Notes: generated from the letters alone by a model not told the origin. A stretch of 64,000 nucleotides of DNA from Cronobacter dublinensis subsp. dublinensis LMG 23823 (GCF_001277235.1 NZ_CP012266.1:3286001-3350000); one strand, 5' to 3'. Positions 25,259 to 34,037 are shown, numbered from the stretch's first letter. Numbers and translations: made by a program.

Positions 25259-27109
25259 TTAAACCTCGTCGACGGAGTGGCCTTTCAGCGCCTGACGGAT
25301 GGACTCATCCATACGGCGCGCGGCGAACTCCTGGGTCTGTTTATCTGTATTTTTTATCGCGTCTTCAATGGCGCTGGCGTCATCGCCACCGGCGGCGGCG
25401 CGCAGTTGCGTCATCGCGTCGTCGATAGCGGCGCGCTCGGTGGCGCTTAGCAGCGCGCCGTCGCTTTTCAGCGCGCCCTCAAGGCTTTCCAGCACGCGGG
25501 CGGCTTCCACTTTCTGCTCGGCGAGCATACGCGCTTTCACGTCGTGCTCGGCAAAGCTCATGGAATCCTGAATCATGCTCGCGATTTCGCCATCGGTCAG
25601 ACCGTAGGACGGTTTTACCTGGATGGAGGCTTCCACGCCGGTGGATTTCTCCATCGCGGTGACGCTCAGCAGGCCGTCGGCGTCCACCTGGAAGGTGACG
25701 CGGATATGCGCGCCGCCCGCCGGCATCGCCGGAATGCCGCGCAGCGTAAAGCGCGCCAGCGACCGGCAATCCTGCACCAGCTCACGCTCGCCCTGCATAA
25801 CGTGGATAGCCATCGCGGTCTGGCCATCTTTGAAGGTGGTGAACTCCTGCGCGCGCGCCACGGGAATGGTGGTGTTGCGCGGGATCACTTTCTCCACGAG
25901 GCCGCCCATGGTTTCAAGACCAAGCGAGAGCGGGATAACGTCCAGCAGCAGCATTTCGCTGTCTGGCTTGTTGCCGACCAGGATATCGGCCTGGATCGCA
26001 GCGCCGATAGCTACCACGCGGTCCGGGTCGATGGAGGTGAGCGGCGTGCGGCCAAAGAATTCGCCGACGCGCTCGCGCACCAGCGGCACGCGGGTCGAGC
26101 CGCCGACCATGACTACTTCCAGCACGTCGTTCGCGTCCACGCCCGCATCTTTCAGCGCGCGACGGCACGAAAGCAAGGTGCGTTTAACGAGCGGCGCGAT
26201 GAGTTCATTGAACTGCTCGCGGGTAATACTGCCCTGCCAGCCCGCCACGTTGACCTGCGCGACATCGGCGTCACTGAGCGCGATTTTCGCCTGGGTCGCG
26301 GCGTCAAGCAGCTGGCGCTGAAGGCGGTTATCGCTGCGATCGGCAATGTCCGCCTGCTCGCGAATATAATCCGCCAGCAGGTGATCGAAATCGTCCCCGC
26401 CGAGCGCGGAATCGCCGCCGGTCGCCAGCACTTCAAACACGCCGCGGCTTAAGCGCAGCACGGAGATATCAAAGGTGCCGCCGCCCAAATCGTAAACGGC
26501 GATAACACCTTCCTGGCCGGAATCGAGGCCGTAGGCGATCGCCGCCGCGGTCGGTTCGTTCAGCAGACGCAGGACGTGCAGCCCGGCAAGACGCGCCGCG
26601 TCTTTGGTGCCCTGGCGCTGCGCATCGTCAAAATAGGCCGGAACGGTGATCACCACGCCGTCGAGCTCGCCTGCCAGCGCTTCACGCGCGCGTTCAGCGA
26701 GCGTTTTGAGGATATCGGCGGAGACGCGCACCGGGTTCAACAGCCCTGCCGGGGTGTCGATCATCGGCAGGCCGTTTTCGCTTGCGCGCAGCTGATACGG
26801 CAGGTGCGGGTAGCGCGTCTGGATGTCGGCGAGAGAGCGGCCCATCAGGCGCTTCACGGAGCTGATGGTGTTAACCGGATCGTCCGCCGCCTGGGCGCGG
26901 GCGTCATAACCAACGGTATAGCCCTGCGCCTGGTAGTGCACCACGGACGGCAGCAGAGCGCGGCCCTGATGATCCGCCAGCGTTTCCGGCTGACCGCTGC
27001 GCACGGTCGCGACCAGCGAGTGCGTGGTGCCGAGATCGATGCCCGCCGCCAGTCTGCGCTGGTGCGGCGCGCTACTCATGCCGGGTTCACTGATTTGTAA
27101 TAAGGCCAT
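25259..27109 (-). CDS. hscA: Hsp70-type chaperone HscA
   Basis: ATP-driven Hsp70 paralogue specialised for releasing Fe-S clusters from IscU; it binds the LPPVK motif of IscU with help from HscB. It is 616 aa as in E. coli. The N-terminal nucleotide-binding domain (about 20-390) has AGIDLGTTHSLV and YDLGGGTFDISV. The substrate-binding domain and helical lid follow, ending in GHSVDEV. It is 15 nt downstream of hscB. Confidence 0.98.
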   Translation of the reverse strand: MALLQISEPGMSSAPHQRRLAAGIDLGTTHSLVATVRSGQPETLADHQGRALLPSVVHYQAQGYTVGYDARAQAADDPVNTISSVKRLMGRSLADIQTRYPHLPYQLRASENGLPMIDTPAGLLNPVRVSADILKTLAERAREALAGELDGVVITVPAYFDDAQRQGTKDAARLAGLHVLRLLNEPTAAAIAYGLDSGQEGVIAVYDLGGGTFDISVLRLSRGVFEVLATGGDSALGGDDFDHLLADYIREQADIADRSDNRLQRQLLDAATQAKIALSDADVAQVNVAGWQGSITREQFNELIAPLVKRTLLSCRRALKDAGVDANDVLEVVMVGGSTRVPLVRERVGEFFGRTPLTSIDPDRVVAIGAAIQADILVGNKPDSEMLLLDVIPLSLGLETMGGLVEKVIPRNTTIPVARAQEFTTFKDGQTAMAIHVMQGERELVQDCRSLARFTLRGIPAMPAGGAHIRVTFQVDADGLLSVTAMEKSTGVEASIQVKPSYGLTDGEIASMIQDSMSFAEHDVKARMLAEQKVEAARVLESLEGALKSDGALLSATERAAIDDAMTQLRAAAGGDDASAIEDAIKNTDKQTQEFAARRMDESIRQALKGHSVDEV

Positions 27110-27124
27110 GTTGAGCTTCCAGAA

Positions 27125-27640
27125 TTAAAAATCGAGCCACTTTTCTTCGAGTTGTTCTGACTGGCTTAAAAGCTTGTCGAGAAAACGCAGCTTGCGCACC
27201 GTGTCAGCCGCCTGCGCCCACGCCTCGTTGTCCAGCTCCGTCACCATATGCTGATGGCGTTCCTGGTACATGGCTTTGACGTTACGGATGAACGCCTCAA
27301 GGCGGTCGCTGTCTTTAGCCTGCTCAATCTCGTCCAGCGCTTCACGCAGTTCTAATTGTTCCATCAGAAACGCGGTGTCGCGCACGGTGTGCTGTTCATT
27401 AGCCAGATCGAAACCGTGCAGAGAGAGCAGATATTCGGCGCGCGTCAGCGGGTGGCGCAGCGTTTGCCATGCCTGATTGATGGTGGCGGATTGGGAGAGC
27501 GCCGCCAGCTGTTCGGCCTGGGAGTGGCTTGCGAATTTATCGGGATGATACTGACGTTGCAGATCCTGGTAACGCGCCGCCAGTTGGGCACTGTCCAGCG
27601 CATAATGGGCCTGCAGCCCAAAGAGGGTGAAGTAATCCAT
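27125..27640 (-). CDS. hscB: J-domain co-chaperone HscB
   Basis: J-protein that stimulates HscA ATPase and delivers IscU. From the ATG at 27640 (MDYFTLFGLQ) it has 171 aa, the E. coli length. The J-domain HPD motif is H32-P33-D34 (QYHPDKF). The C-terminal helical domain (about 85-171) is the IscU-binding part. An in-frame start at 27661 would add seven residues not found in homologues. Confidence 0.97.
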   Translation of the reverse strand: MDYFTLFGLQAHYALDSAQLAARYQDLQRQYHPDKFASHSQAEQLAALSQSATINQAWQTLRHPLTRAEYLLSLHGFDLANEQHTVRDTAFLMEQLELREALDEIEQAKDSDRLEAFIRNVKAMYQERHQHMVTELDNEAWAQAADTVRKLRFLDKLLSQSEQLEEKWLDF

Positions 27641-27678
27641 AACAGTCTCGGGGTCAGTCAACGTGATAAAGCGAATAC

Positions 27679-27693
27679 CCCGCCTGCGGCGGG
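27679..27693. other. small GC hairpin between iscA and hscB
   Basis: CCCGCC-TGC-GGCGGG forms a perfect 6-bp stem in the 81-nt spacer between iscA and hscB. No T-run follows, so it is not a terminator. It may mark an mRNA processing or stability boundary in the isc transcript. Confidence 0.3.
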
Positions 27694-27721
27694 CGCAGAC
27701 GGGGAGAGGCGGGAAAGATTA

Positions 27722-28045
27722 TCAGACGTTAAAGCTTTCGCCGCAGCCGCACTCATCTTTTACGTTCGGGTTGGTGAATTTAAACCCTTCGTTCAGACCT
27801 TCTTTGACGAAGTCCAGCTGAGTGCCATCAAGGAATTGCAGGCTTTTACCATCGACCACCACCTTCACGCCCTTGTCTTCGAACACCGTATCTTCTGGCT
27901 GCGGTGCGTCAACAAATTCCAGCACGTAGGCCATGCCGGAACAGCCGGACGTGCGAACGCCAAGACGCAGGCCAAAACCTTTACCGCGGTTGGCCAGGAA
28001 AGCGTTGACGCGCGCGGCGGCGGTGTCGCTAAGGGTAATCGACAT
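27722..28045 (-). CDS. iscA: A-type Fe-S cluster carrier IscA
   Basis: Carries nascent clusters or iron from the Isc scaffold to apo-targets. It is 107 aa as in E. coli. The three conserved cysteines are C35 (SGCSGMAY), C99 and C101 (ECGCGESF). It lies 24 nt downstream of iscU. Confidence 0.98.
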   Translation of the reverse strand: MSITLSDTAAARVNAFLANRGKGFGLRLGVRTSGCSGMAYVLEFVDAPQPEDTVFEDKGVKVVVDGKSLQFLDGTQLDFVKEGLNEGFKFTNPNVKDECGCGESFNV

Positions 28046-28069
28046 ACTACAACCTCAACTCATCAATGA

Positions 28070-28456
28070 TTATTTTGCTTCACGTTTGCTTTTATAGTCC
28101 GCAATAGCGGCTTTGATGGCGTCTTCCGCCAGGATAGAGCAGTGAATTTTAACCGGCGGCAGTTCGAGCTCGTCTGCGATGTCGGTGTTTTTAATTGCCT
28201 GCGCTTCATCCAGGGATTTGCCTTTTACCCACTCGGTGACCAGCGAGCTGGACGCGATAGCGGAGCCGCAGCCGTAGGTTTTAAAGCGTGCGTCTTCAAT
28301 GATACCTTCATTGTTGACTTTGATCTGCAACTTCATCACGTCGCCGCAGGCCGGCGCGCCGACCATGCCGCTGCCGACGTTGTCGTCGTTGTTGTCAAAA
28401 GAGCCGACGTTGCGCGGGTTTTCGTAATGATCGATGACTTTTTCGCTGTATGCCAT
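28070..28456 (-). CDS. iscU: Fe-S cluster scaffold protein IscU
   Basis: Scaffold on which IscS-derived sulfur and iron are assembled into [2Fe-2S] clusters. It is 128 aa as in E. coli. Ligands are C37 (APACGD), C63 (TYGCGS) and C106 (IHCSIL). The HscA-recognition motif LPPVK is at 99-103. It begins 28 nt after iscS. Confidence 0.98.
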   Translation of the reverse strand: MAYSEKVIDHYENPRNVGSFDNNDDNVGSGMVGAPACGDVMKLQIKVNNEGIIEDARFKTYGCGSAIASSSLVTEWVKGKSLDEAQAIKNTDIADELELPPVKIHCSILAEDAIKAAIADYKSKREAK

Positions 28457-28484
28457 GTGTTATTTCTCCTGAATCCGATACCGA

Positions 28485-29699
28485 TTAATGATGAGCCCAT
28501 TCGATGGTGGTTAAATCCACGCCCTGCTTAAACATCTCCCACAGCGGAGAGAGGTCGCGCAGGCGGCCGATGGATTTGCGTACCAGTTCGATGGTGTAGT
28601 CGATCTCTTCTTCAGTCGTGAAACGGCCCAGAGAGAAACGGATAGAGCTGTGCGCCAGCTCGTCATTCATACCCAGCGCGCGCAGCACGTAAGACGGCTC
28701 AAGGCTCGCAGACGTACAGGCGGAACCGGAAGAAACGGCCAGGTCTTTCAGCGCCATGATCAGCGACTCGCCTTCCACGTAGTTGAAGCTCACGTTCAGG
28801 ATGGTCGGAACGCCCTGCTCCAGGTCGCCGTTCAGGTAAACTTCTTCGATATCTTTGATGCCGTTCCACAGGCGGTTGCGCAGGCCGCGCAGGCGCTCCA
28901 TCTCGGTCGCCATCTCTTCTTTGGCGATACGATAGGCTTCGCCCATGCCGACAATCTGGTGAACAGGCAGCGTACCGGAACGCATGCCGCGCTCGTGACC
29001 GCCGCCGTGCATCTGCGCTTCGATGCGAATACGCGGTTTGCGACGCACGTAGAGCGCGCCGATGCCTTTCGGACCATAGATTTTGTGGCCGGTGAAGGAC
29101 ATCAGATCCACTTTCAGCTGGGACAGATCGATAGGCAGTTTGCCCACGCTCTGGGTGGCGTCAACGTGGTAGATGATGCCACGCGCGCGGCACATTTCGC
29201 CGATGGTGGCGATATCCTGCACCACACCGATTTCGTTGTTCACGTGCATGATGGAGACCAGAATGGTGTCGTCACGCATCGCGGCTTCGAGTTCTTTAAG
29301 ATCGATAATGCCGTTGCTCTGCGGGGCAAGGTAGGTCACCTCAAAGCCTTCGCGCTCCAGCTGACGGCAGGTATCGAGCACCGCTTTATGCTCGGTTTTG
29401 CAGGTGATGATGTGCTTGCCTTTTTTCTGATAGAAATTGGCCGCACCTTTAATAGCGAGGTTGTCGGATTCGGTCGCGCCAGAGGTAAAGACGATTTCGC
29501 GCGGGTCCGCGCCGATGAGATCGGCTACCTGGTTACGGGCGATATCCACTGCCTCTTCCGCCTGCCAGCCAAAACGGTGGGAGCGGGAGGCCGGGTTACC
29601 GAAGGTTCCGTCCATCGTTAAAAACTGCATCATTTTCTCGGCGACGCGCGGGTCCACCGGCGTGGTCGCGGAGTAATCGAGGTAAATCGGTAATTTCAT
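28485..29699 (-). CDS. iscS: cysteine desulfurase IscS
   Basis: PLP enzyme that takes sulfur from cysteine and hands it to IscU, TusA, ThiI and others. It is 404 aa as in E. coli. The PLP lysine is K206 (FTGHKIYGPKG). The persulfide cysteine is C328 in SSGSACTSASLEPS. It follows iscR across a 116-nt folded spacer. Confidence 0.99.
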   Translation of the reverse strand: MKLPIYLDYSATTPVDPRVAEKMMQFLTMDGTFGNPASRSHRFGWQAEEAVDIARNQVADLIGADPREIVFTSGATESDNLAIKGAANFYQKKGKHIITCKTEHKAVLDTCRQLEREGFEVTYLAPQSNGIIDLKELEAAMRDDTILVSIMHVNNEIGVVQDIATIGEMCRARGIIYHVDATQSVGKLPIDLSQLKVDLMSFTGHKIYGPKGIGALYVRRKPRIRIEAQMHGGGHERGMRSGTLPVHQIVGMGEAYRIAKEEMATEMERLRGLRNRLWNGIKDIEEVYLNGDLEQGVPTILNVSFNYVEGESLIMALKDLAVSSGSACTSASLEPSYVLRALGMNDELAHSSIRFSLGRFTTEEEIDYTIELVRKSIGRLRDLSPLWEMFKQGVDLTTIEWAHH

Positions 29700-29730
29700 T
29701 GCTCTTAAGCTCCGTACATCTCAAAGCGGT

Positions 29731-29795
29731 GAATCAGGCAGCCGGCTGGATGTACGCCGCAGTCTACAGGATGCCGGAGCATCCTGGCCTGATTC
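29731..29795 (-). promoter_or_regulatory. folded iscR-iscS spacer RNA (multi-arm structure)
   Basis: GAATCAGG and CCTGATTC (29731-29738 with 29788-29795) close a long-range stem. Inside lie a perfect hairpin CAGGATGC/GCATCCTG (29767-29786) and the palindrome CAGCCGGCTG (29739-29748). In E. coli the structured iscR-iscS spacer protects the iscR message when the small RNA RyhB triggers degradation of iscSUA. The fold here fits that role. Confidence 0.6.
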
Positions 29796-29815
29796 GGGAA
29801 AAGCGTATTATTTTT

Positions 29816-30304
29816 TTAAGCGCGCAGTTTAACGTCGATAGCGTCCTGAGCGCGGGTCGGGCGATGTGCTTCATTGTGCTGACGGTCAGCGACGTCCAGC
29901 ACTTCCTGGTTGTTCACCAGTTCACCTAAAGTGATGTTGTTCAAAAAACCGGTCAGACGATCGCTTAAATCGCGCCACAGCGCGTGGGTCAGGCATTTAT
30001 CACCGCCCTGGCAGCCGCCTTTGCCCTGACAACGCGTCGCGTCGACAGACTCATCCACGGCGCTTATCACGGCACCCACCGCAATCTGGCCCGCGTCTTT
30101 ACCCAGCAGGTAACCGCCGCCCGGACCGCGTACGCTGGCCACCAGGCCATTTTTACGCAGGCGAGAGAATAACTGCTCCAGATAAGAAAGGGAGATCCCC
30201 TGACGTTCAGAAATATCTGCCAACGGCACCGGACCTGCTTCGGAGTTGAGCGCAACGTCCAGCATTGCGGTCACGGCATAGCGCCCTTTAGATGTCAGTC
30301 TCAT
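29816..30304 (-). CDS. iscR: Fe-S cluster-sensing transcriptional regulator IscR
   Basis: Rrf2-family winged-helix regulator that represses the isc operon when it carries a [2Fe-2S] cluster. It is 162 aa as in E. coli. The N-terminal DNA-binding domain (1-65) includes GISLSYLEQLFSRLRKNGLV. Cluster ligands C92, C98, C104 and H107 are all present (RCQGKGGCQGGDKCLTH). First gene of the operon; two IscR-type sites lie upstream. Confidence 0.98.
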   Translation of the reverse strand: MRLTSKGRYAVTAMLDVALNSEAGPVPLADISERQGISLSYLEQLFSRLRKNGLVASVRGPGGGYLLGKDAGQIAVGAVISAVDESVDATRCQGKGGCQGGDKCLTHALWRDLSDRLTGFLNNITLGELVNNQEVLDVADRQHNEAHRPTRAQDAIDVKLRA

Positions 30305-30361
30305 GTCTTACTTAACCTCAAGCTCGCCCCTCGACGCGGGGGTTTTTATGAAAATGGGGGT

Positions 30362-30436
30362 ATTGCATAGCAGGCGCAAGTCTGACATTCCCGAGTAATT
30401 TGGTCAACTATTTACCCGAGTATTTTACTCAAGTAT
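30362..30436 (-). promoter_or_regulatory. iscR promoter with two abutting IscR type-1 sites
   Basis: Two 25-bp sites lie back to back, at 30436-30412 and 30411-30387, read on the minus strand. They share the pattern ATA-S-TTGA...TACTCGGG. A -10-like TATGCAAT lies at 30369-30362, about 60 nt before the iscR ATG. Layout and sequence parallel the E. coli iscR control region, where IscR-[2Fe-2S] represses the operon. The distal site overlaps the trmJ stop codon. Confidence 0.75.
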
Positions 30437-31172
30437 TAGGCTCGTCTTTCCGGGTGCTTTCAATCGACGCCAGCATGCCGCGCAGGATGTTAAGTTCCTG
30501 ACTTTCCGGGCGCGCGCGGGTAAACAGGCGGCGTAATTTGTTCATCACCTGGCCTGGATGATTCGCACGGATAAAGCCGGTGGAGAGCAAAACCTGCTCA
30601 AGATGACCGTAGAAACGCTCCAGGTCGTCCACTAAAGGATACGGGGTTTCTTCTTCATGATGCGCCGCGGCGTCGGTCTCCTGCGTGGCAAGCCAGGCCA
30701 TGCGCACTTCATAGGCGATAACCTGCACGGCCATCGCGAGATTCAGCGAGCTATATTCCGGGTTCGCGGCAATCGCGACATGGTAGTGGCACTTTTGCAG
30801 CTCGTCGTTGGTCAGCCCAACGCGCTCGCGGCCAAACACAATCGCGACCGGCGCGTGCGCGCCTTCCGCCACGCTCTTGAGTCCGCATTCGCGCGGGTCG
30901 AGCATCGGCCAGGGCAGCGTGCGCGAACGCGCGCTGGTGCCGACCACCAGGCTACAGCCCGCCAGCGCTTCATCAAGCGTATCGACGATCTGCGCGTTGC
31001 CGATCACATCGCTGGCGCCTGCGGCGAGCGCGATGGCCTGCGAATCCGGTTTCACCAGCGGATTCACCAGCCACAGATTGGTGAGCCCCATGGTTTTCAT
31101 GGCGCGGGCGACGGAACCCATGTTGCCGGTGTGAGAGGTTTCTACCAGCACGATACGAATGTTTTGCAGCAT
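30429..31172 (-). CDS. trmJ: tRNA (cytidine/uridine-32 2'-O) methyltransferase TrmJ
   Basis: SPOUT-family methyltransferase that forms Cm32/Um32 in tRNA using SAM. It is 247 aa (E. coli 246). The knotted catalytic domain covers about 1-165 (LVETSHTGNMGSVARAMK; IVFGRERVGLTNDEL; NPEYSSLNLAMAVQV). A short helical C-terminal extension follows. It is divergent from suhB and upstream of iscR; its stop codon lies within the distal IscR site. Confidence 0.97.
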   Translation of the reverse strand: MLQNIRIVLVETSHTGNMGSVARAMKTMGLTNLWLVNPLVKPDSQAIALAAGASDVIGNAQIVDTLDEALAGCSLVVGTSARSRTLPWPMLDPRECGLKSVAEGAHAPVAIVFGRERVGLTNDELQKCHYHVAIAANPEYSSLNLAMAVQVIAYEVRMAWLATQETDAAAHHEEETPYPLVDDLERFYGHLEQVLLSTGFIRANHPGQVMNKLRRLFTRARPESQELNILRGMLASIESTRKDEPNT

Positions 31173-31220
31173 AGCGACTCAGTATGAATAAAGAATATCG
31201 GGACATCCTATCATAAACCT

Positions 31221-31249
31221 GAGACATATTCCGAACCCTCTGCTATACT
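31221..31249 (+). promoter_or_regulatory. extended -10 promoter of suhB
   Basis: TGCTATACT (31241-31249) is an extended -10 element, with the hexamer TATACT at 31244-31249. GAGACA (31221-31226) sits 17 nt upstream as a weak -35. It lies about 45 nt before the suhB ATG. Confidence 0.6.
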
Positions 31250-31293
31250 CCGCGCCGTTTTCCCGTTCTTTAACATCCAGTGAGAGAAACCTG

Positions 31294-32097
31294 ATGCATC
31301 CGATGCTCAACATCGCCGTGCGTGCTGCGCGCAAGGCCGGAAATTTTATCGCCAAAAACTACGAAACCCCGGACGCCGTTGAGACCAGCCAGAAAGGCAG
31401 CAACGATTTTGTGACTAACGTGGATAAAGGCGCAGAGCGCATTATTATCGACACCATTCGTCAGTCCTACCCGCAACACACCATCATCACCGAAGAAAGC
31501 GGTGAACACGCCGGCACCGAGCAAGATATTCAATGGGTTATCGATCCGCTGGATGGCACCACCAACTTCGTTAAACGTCTTCCGCACTTCGCGGTTTCTA
31601 TCGCTGTACGCATCAAAGGCCGCGCGGAAGTCGCCGTGGTTTACGATCCTATGCGTAACGAACTCTTCACCGCCGTTCGCGGCCAGGGCGCGCAGCTGAA
31701 CGGCTACCGCCTGCGCGGCAGCACCGCTCGCGATCTGGACGGCACCATTCTGGCGACCGGCTTCCCGTTTAAAGCCAAACAGCACGCCACCCCGTACATG
31801 AACATCGTGACCAAACTCTTTACCCAGTGCGCCGATTTCCGCCGCACCGGCTCCGCCGCGCTGGACCTGGCCTATGTAGCCGCTGGCCGTGTGGACGGTT
31901 ACTTTGAAATCGGCCTGAAACCGTGGGATTTCGCCGCAGGCGAGCTGCTGGTGCGTGAAGCGGGCGGTCTGGTATGCGATTTCGTGGGCGGCCACAATTA
32001 CATGATGACCGGCAACATCGTCGCCGGTAACCCGCGCATGGTGAAAGCGATGCTGGGCAACATGCGTGATGAGCTGAGCGAAGCGCTGAAGCGTTAA
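31294..32097 (+). CDS. suhB: inositol-1-monophosphatase / Nus factor SuhB
   Basis: Mg-dependent inositol monophosphatase that also serves in rRNA antitermination complexes with Nus factors. It is 267 aa, as in E. coli. Metal-site motifs are EESGEHAG, DPLDGTTNF and WDFAAGELLVREAGG. It is divergent from trmJ, has its own promoter and ends at a strong terminator, so it is monocistronic. Confidence 0.98.
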   Translation: MHPMLNIAVRAARKAGNFIAKNYETPDAVETSQKGSNDFVTNVDKGAERIIIDTIRQSYPQHTIITEESGEHAGTEQDIQWVIDPLDGTTNFVKRLPHFAVSIAVRIKGRAEVAVVYDPMRNELFTAVRGQGAQLNGYRLRGSTARDLDGTILATGFPFKAKQHATPYMNIVTKLFTQCADFRRTGSAALDLAYVAAGRVDGYFEIGLKPWDFAAGELLVREAGGLVCDFVGGHNYMMTGNIVAGNPRMVKAMLGNMRDELSEALKR

Positions 32098-32115
32098 TCC
32101 GCTCTTCAGTACGAG

Positions 32116-32148
32116 AAAGGCAGGCCGCGAAAGCGCCCTGCCTTTTTT
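32116..32148 (+). terminator. intrinsic terminator downstream of suhB
   Basis: AAGGCAGG (32117-32124) pairs with CCTGCCTT (32137-32144), followed by TTTTTT. It lies about 20 nt after the suhB stop codon. Confidence 0.88.
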
Positions 32149-32189
32149 ATTGTTTGTTTGGGATGGCGGGTGGATTCGATTTGTAAGAT

Positions 32190-32274
32190 GGCGGGTGCGC
32201 TTTGCTTACCCGCCCTATTCCTGATACCTGCCCGCAAACCAGGTAGGGTGGGTAAGCGCAGCGTACCCACCAAC
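32190..32274. repeat. two-part palindromic intergenic repeat (copy 2)
   Basis: Unit one, GGCGGGTGCGCTTTGCTTAC followed by CCGCCCTA (32190-32217), and an inverted unit from GTAGGGTGGG to CCCACCAAC (32243-32274), lie head to head. The same pair occurs at 40230-40309, and a single unit at 23275-23303. It fills the space between the suhB terminator and the nickel/cobalt transporter gene. Confidence 0.75.
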
Positions 32275-32296
32275 GCCCAAACGCCTCGCCCCACCT

Positions 32297-33274
32297 TTAA
32301 AACGGTCGCAACCCCTGCGCGACAGGCGCGGCGCTTAACCACATCACCAGCGCGGCGACCACTAACACCACGCCGCCGGCAAGCGCGAGCGTCGCCCCGC
32401 CCGTCCTGCGCCACAAGGGCGGGGTTGTCTGTCCGCCGAGCCGGGCGGCCAGGCGGCGGAAACTATGCACAAATAGCGCGATGCCCGAGAGGGTCAGGGA
32501 CGTTCCCGCCGCCATCGCCAGCGCCGAAGCCACACCCCAGCCAAAGACGCCGATCACCTTGCTGAACAGCAGCACCATCAGCGCGCCGGAGCACGGGCGC
32601 ATTCCCATGGAGAGCACCACCATAAGCCGCGCGCGCCAGTCTTCGCCGCGCTCCAGCTGCGCCTGCGTCGGCAGATGCTGATGTCCGCAGCCGCAGGTCT
32701 CGCTGTGTGTATGGTGCGGGGTAAACGCGGTGAACACCGGGCGGCGCAACAACCTGCGCAGCGCGCTGCCCGCGCGCCAGCAGAGCAGCAGCCCCAGCGC
32801 GCCCACCAGCAGATAACTGCCCTTTTCGAGCCAGTAGCCGCTCAGATGCAGCTGCCGCGCCGGCAGCGCGAGCACCGTCAGCACCACGGTCACCAGCGTA
32901 ATCGCCACCAGCCCCTGCAACAGCGATGACGCGAACGTCAGCGTCAGGCTCGTTTTCAGGCGCGACGGATGCGTGGCAAGCCAGGTCGCGATCACGACTT
33001 TACCGTGCCCCGGCCCGAGCGCGTGCAGCACGCCATAGACAAAGCTGAACAGCAGCAGCGAGCCGCCGGCGCGCGTCGGGTTCTGCGCCACCTGTTGCAG
33101 CAGCGCGCTCATCTCGCGGTTGATATCGCGCTGCCAGACGGCGCTTTTCATCAGCACCTGCGGCCACGCCAGCCACAGCCATACGCCGCCCGCCAGCGCC
33201 AGCACCGCAAACAGCGCCAGCGGCCAGAAATGCACCAGACGGCGTGCGGCAAACGGGGTTGAAATCACTGACAT
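32297..33274 (-). CDS. NicO-family nickel/cobalt transporter
   Basis: Predicted inner-membrane metal ion transporter of the NicO/RcnA superfamily. The 325-aa protein has about six spans. The first conserved motif is HALGPGHGK (84-92). A His/Cys-rich cytoplasmic or periplasmic loop follows at about 187-200 (HHTHSETCGCGHQH), as expected for metal handling. A second motif is GMRPCSGALMVLLFS. It overlaps the 3' end of the DUF1007 gene by 10 nt, so the two are probably translationally coupled. The metal and direction of transport cannot be told from sequence. The pair occupies the slot next to suhB where E. coli has yfhR. Confidence 0.85.
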   Translation of the reverse strand: MSVISTPFAARRLVHFWPLALFAVLALAGGVWLWLAWPQVLMKSAVWQRDINREMSALLQQVAQNPTRAGGSLLLFSFVYGVLHALGPGHGKVVIATWLATHPSRLKTSLTLTFASSLLQGLVAITLVTVVLTVLALPARQLHLSGYWLEKGSYLLVGALGLLLCWRAGSALRRLLRRPVFTAFTPHHTHSETCGCGHQHLPTQAQLERGEDWRARLMVVLSMGMRPCSGALMVLLFSKVIGVFGWGVASALAMAAGTSLTLSGIALFVHSFRRLAARLGGQTTPPLWRRTGGATLALAGGVVLVVAALVMWLSAAPVAQGLRPF

Positions 33275-33912
33275 TGCAACGTCACCTGTTGAGCAAATTG
33301 CTTACCTAAATCCATATCCTCTGGCGGCGCGTCGGCTTTATCGAGCGACAGCGCGAAGCGCTGCACCGCCACATCCGGCTGCGGCGTCTTCACCGCCACT
33401 TTGCAGCGCTCGCGAAGCCCCTGCCCCAGGGTCACGTCGCGCGGCGCGTCATAACTCATCGCCACGTAGTACGTCGGATCGAACGTCGCGAAGGTATAGC
33501 GCTCGCCCTGCGCTTTTTGCGGATGCGCAAGCGGCAGCGTAAAGGTCAACACCGCCTGATGCCCTTCGCGCGCCAGCGCATAGTCCTGCGGCGTGGCGGC
33601 GAACTTCACCTTCTGCCCGTTATGCCAGAACTCGGTGAAATAGTGCTGGCCGATAACGTTCGCCATCACTTCCGCCGCCAGCTTTTTCCACACCGGCGAG
33701 CCGGGCGCGGCGCTGCCCGCGTCATACAGTAGATCTGCTGAAGTGATTTCGTCCATTTTCCAGCGCATTTTAAGCGCGGTTATCTGCCCCGCTTCGCTGA
33801 CAATCTCGGTTTTCAATGAGATAAAGCTATGCGGATGCGCCGCGGCCTGCTGCGCCGGAACCAGCATCACTACAGCCGCAGCAACCATTACCGGGTAAAG
33901 ACGTGCGCTCAT
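33265..33912 (-). CDS. DUF1007 family periplasmic protein
   Basis: The function is not established. From the ATG at 33912 (GAGGAAG upstream) the protein is 215 aa with a clear signal peptide (about 1-25, ending AAAHPHSF). The mature N-terminal AHPHSF histidines and the adjacent NicO gene suggest a periplasmic metal-binding or delivery role. An in-frame ATG at 33984 would add 24 residues ahead of the signal and is less likely. First gene of the pair. Confidence 0.8.
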   Translation of the reverse strand: MSARLYPVMVAAAVVMLVPAQQAAAHPHSFISLKTEIVSEAGQITALKMRWKMDEITSADLLYDAGSAAPGSPVWKKLAAEVMANVIGQHYFTEFWHNGQKVKFAATPQDYALAREGHQAVLTFTLPLAHPQKAQGERYTFATFDPTYYVAMSYDAPRDVTLGQGLRERCKVAVKTPQPDVAVQRFALSLDKADAPPEDMDLGKQFAQQVTLQCQ

Positions 33913-34037
33913 TATCTTCCTCTGACGAAAAATTCTGTGAGCCAGCCAGAATTCCGCGATCAAACTGCGCACCCTGAACGGCATTCAACGATCCTTTAGC
34001 TATTCTTAGCATTAATCTCACTCACTGGACAAAACGG

